From NCBI RefSeq assembly GCF_004359215.1, contig NW_027152030.1, positions 449,198-513,197 on the forward strand: DNA of 64,000 bases, given 5' to 3'. A program made the position numbers and the translations under genes. Positions within the stretch are counted from its first letter, which is position 1, and each line of letters starts with the position of its first letter. Positions 62,354-64,000 of this stretch are shown here, piece after piece. The DNA comes from Bremia lactucae. Lineage: Eukaryota > Oomycota > Peronosporomycetes > Peronosporales > Peronosporaceae. The notes below the pieces were generated by a model that did not search any database, was not told where the DNA came from, and saw nothing but the letters and a program-made list of their open reading frames with translations.

Positions 62354-63808
62354 ATGTGTCTCGCCGTCCGGTCGTCCTTTCATCGCAGCCGCTTGTTTCC
62401 GCGGCTGTCCGCATTAATCTCGCTAAATTCGCCCCGTCGCTACTTTGCTGCGAGAAGCTTTCTTGACCTGGGCGTCGACGCGCGTATCGTGGCGGGTCTG
62501 GAAAAAATGAGAATTACGATGCCCACTGACATCCAATCCAATACAATACAAACCGTACTGGCAGGCCACGACGTGTTGTGCACGGCTCAGACGGGCACAG
62601 GCAAGACGCTGGCCTACTTGATTCCGGTAGTTGAACAGATATTGCGCAGGGAATCGGCCAAAATTAGTGAACAAGAATCTGAGAATTCTGCCTTAGTCGT
62701 AATGGGCCGTCCTAGCGCACTTGTGTTGCTACCTAGTCGAGAGTTAGCTTTGCAAGTGGCTTCAGTGGCAAAGCAGCTGTCACACTTGGCCAAATTTGCT
62801 TCCTGCTCTATAACGAGCGGAGAACGGAAGAGCATTCAACAAAGAAATACATCACGCAGGCTTGACTTGATCATTGGCACCCCTGGCCGTCTGGCCAAAT
62901 GCATTAGCAAAAAAGACTTTTTTCTTTCCCGCATCGACACTGTGGTGGTCGACGAAGCAGACACGCTTTTTGATGCCAAGATGGGTTTTCGCAAGGAGAT
63001 GGATGCGATTCTAGAACCAATTTTGGCCAGTGTAGCCAAGCGCAAGCAGTCGCTGCAAATTATTTTGGCGGCAGCTACGATCTGCTCGCCGATTGATCAG
63101 GTGCTGAAAAAGAAATTTGGTAATTTGCGTAGTGTAAGCGATGGCAAGATTCACAAAACGCCTACGTCAATCAAAGAAGAATTTGTGCGGGTAAGCCCCG
63201 GGAACAAGCACTCGGCGTTGCGCGAAACTTTGAGTTTGCACATGCGCCATGCCACAAAATGCATAATATTTTGCCGTAACGCACTTACTGTGCGCTCTAC
63301 CGAGCACATGCTCCGTGAACACGGTTTTCAGAACATGGCGTGTCTTCATGGTGATATGCCGCCGGCTCGACGTCTTGAAGCCATACAGGCATTTAAAGGA
63401 GATGCTTCTGTCAATATTTTAGTGTGCACAGATCTTGCAGCCCGTGGTCTGGATGTGATGTCAGTACATCATGTAATCATGTTTGACTTTCCGAAGTCTG
63501 CAGTCAACTACGTGCATCGTGCTGGTCGTACGGGCAGAGCCAAGGAAAAAGGTCTTGTTACTAGCCTGGTAACCAAACATGATCTCACGCTCGCTATGAG
63601 TATTGAAAATTCCAAGCGGAGCAAGAGCACTATCAAGGAGCTACGTGAAGATGCTTCAGCAAATTACTTAACAGCTCAGTCTTCACAACATCCAACTTCA
63701 GCAGTCCGAGTGAGGGAGAAGCAATCGCCAGCTTTGTCGCAGTGTTTTAATCGTGGCACAAAAAAAATGCGAAACCACAAGATTCGATCATCGCGCCTAT
63801 TTCGGTGA
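62354..63808 (+). CDS. DEAD-box RNA helicase, probably mitochondrial (484 aa)
   Basis: The ATG at 62354 is preferred (context AAAATG); 14 codons upstream lack an ATG. Residues 1-35 are Arg/Ser-rich without acidic residues (RSSFHRSRLFPRLSALISLNSPRRYFAAR), a typical mitochondrial presequence. The helicase core follows: Q motif ending PTDIQ61, motif I AQTGTGKT (78-85), Ia PSRELA (127-132), Ib TPGR (176-179), II DEAD (200-203), III AAT instead of SAT (240-242), IV KCIIFCRN, V ARGLDV and VI HRAGRTGRA. The C-terminus is short and basic. DEAD-box proteins remodel RNA with ATP; a role in organellar RNA or ribosome assembly is inferred from the presequence. Single exon. Confidence 0.9.
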   Translation: MCLAVRSSFHRSRLFPRLSALISLNSPRRYFAARSFLDLGVDARIVAGLEKMRITMPTDIQSNTIQTVLAGHDVLCTAQTGTGKTLAYLIPVVEQILRRESAKISEQESENSALVVMGRPSALVLLPSRELALQVASVAKQLSHLAKFASCSITSGERKSIQQRNTSRRLDLIIGTPGRLAKCISKKDFFLSRIDTVVVDEADTLFDAKMGFRKEMDAILEPILASVAKRKQSLQIILAAATICSPIDQVLKKKFGNLRSVSDGKIHKTPTSIKEEFVRVSPGNKHSALRETLSLHMRHATKCIIFCRNALTVRSTEHMLREHGFQNMACLHGDMPPARRLEAIQAFKGDASVNILVCTDLAARGLDVMSVHHVIMFDFPKSAVNYVHRAGRTGRAKEKGLVTSLVTKHDLTLAMSIENSKRSKSTIKELREDASANYLTAQSSQHPTSAVRVREKQSPALSQCFNRGTKKMRNHKIRSSRLFR

Positions 63809-64000
63809 AAGCTCTAAAAATTATTAAGCAATCCAAAGCAATAAAATATGCACCCATCATTTATTAATTTTAATTGAAATTTGTGGCTTCTGATTCGCCA
63901 GAAAACATGCGATTGCGCACCAACTATAGTTTTATTTAGAAGCATTTTAACTCCCAAAATTTTAGAGATCATGTAAAATACCAAAATTCCAAAATTATTC
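63809..64000. other. AT-rich 3' flank of the helicase gene
   Basis: Contains AATAAA (63840-63845), 32 bp after the stop codon, a plausible polyadenylation signal. Nothing else. Confidence 0.5.

Overview
The window looks like nuclear DNA of a repeat-rich oomycete, most likely a peronosporalean (downy mildew/Phytophthora-like). The evidence is a set of very short introns (56-82 nt) starting GTRNGT-like, chromodomain-type Ty3/Gypsy relics, Ty1/Copia, MULE and APE-type LINE relics, an inserted AT-rich tRNA gene of mitochondrial type, and closely packed conserved genes with intergenic gaps as small as 72 bp. The species cannot be named from the sequence.

Layout. 1-13000: two head-to-tail copies of a 5832-bp unit carrying a non-LTR retrotransposon (ORF1-like region plus endonuclease/reverse-transcriptase ORF2). 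Copy 1 stops at a single N (4663), which is followed by an AT-rich satellite-like tract; copy 2 runs on to the end of ORF2 and has a mitochondrial-type tRNA-Glu inserted in its RT region. 13400-17800: a tRNA-derived SINE, two displaced pieces of the LINE upstream region (one direct, one inverted), a subrepeat array resembling an rDNA intergenic spacer, and a decayed 18S rRNA 5' fragment ending at 17795. 17842-22726: a Copia element on the minus strand with both LTRs. 22.7-25.9 kb: Gypsy scraps and undetermined sequence with a GC-rich island. 26.5-29.4 kb: a MULE transposase followed by an OTU-protease-like domain, split by a solo LTR. 30-38.1 kb: a decayed chromodomain Gypsy (here G1, plus strand). 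38.9-50.7 kb: a Gypsy (here B) with LTRs at both ends and its gag, its middle occupied by another Gypsy (G2, minus strand). 50.7-52.9 kb: a second G1-family remnant (G3, minus strand), ending about 146 bp from the first host gene.

53.0-63.8 kb is a gene island with almost no repeats: a four-exon gene of unknown function, ORC4 (four exons, minus), a small CDV3-like protein (minus), a MYND/SAP/CSRNP-like zinc protein (plus), a three-exon coiled-coil PX-domain protein (minus) and a probably mitochondrial DEAD-box helicase (plus). The genes are housekeeping in character (replication licensing, membrane/phosphoinositide binding, RNA metabolism) and do not form one pathway. Intron positions were worked out by reading frame across GT-AG junctions; every multi-exon model sums to a multiple of three.

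The most noteworthy signals are: the LTR family built from successive perfect or near-perfect palindromes, with its strongest hairpin also found alone inside another element; Gypsy elements that each carry an antisense ORF between pol and the 3' LTR; the mitochondrial-type tRNA inside a LINE; the rDNA-spacer relic that shares sequence with the LINE upstream region; the OTU-bearing MULE; and the MYND-SAP-CSRNP domain combination.
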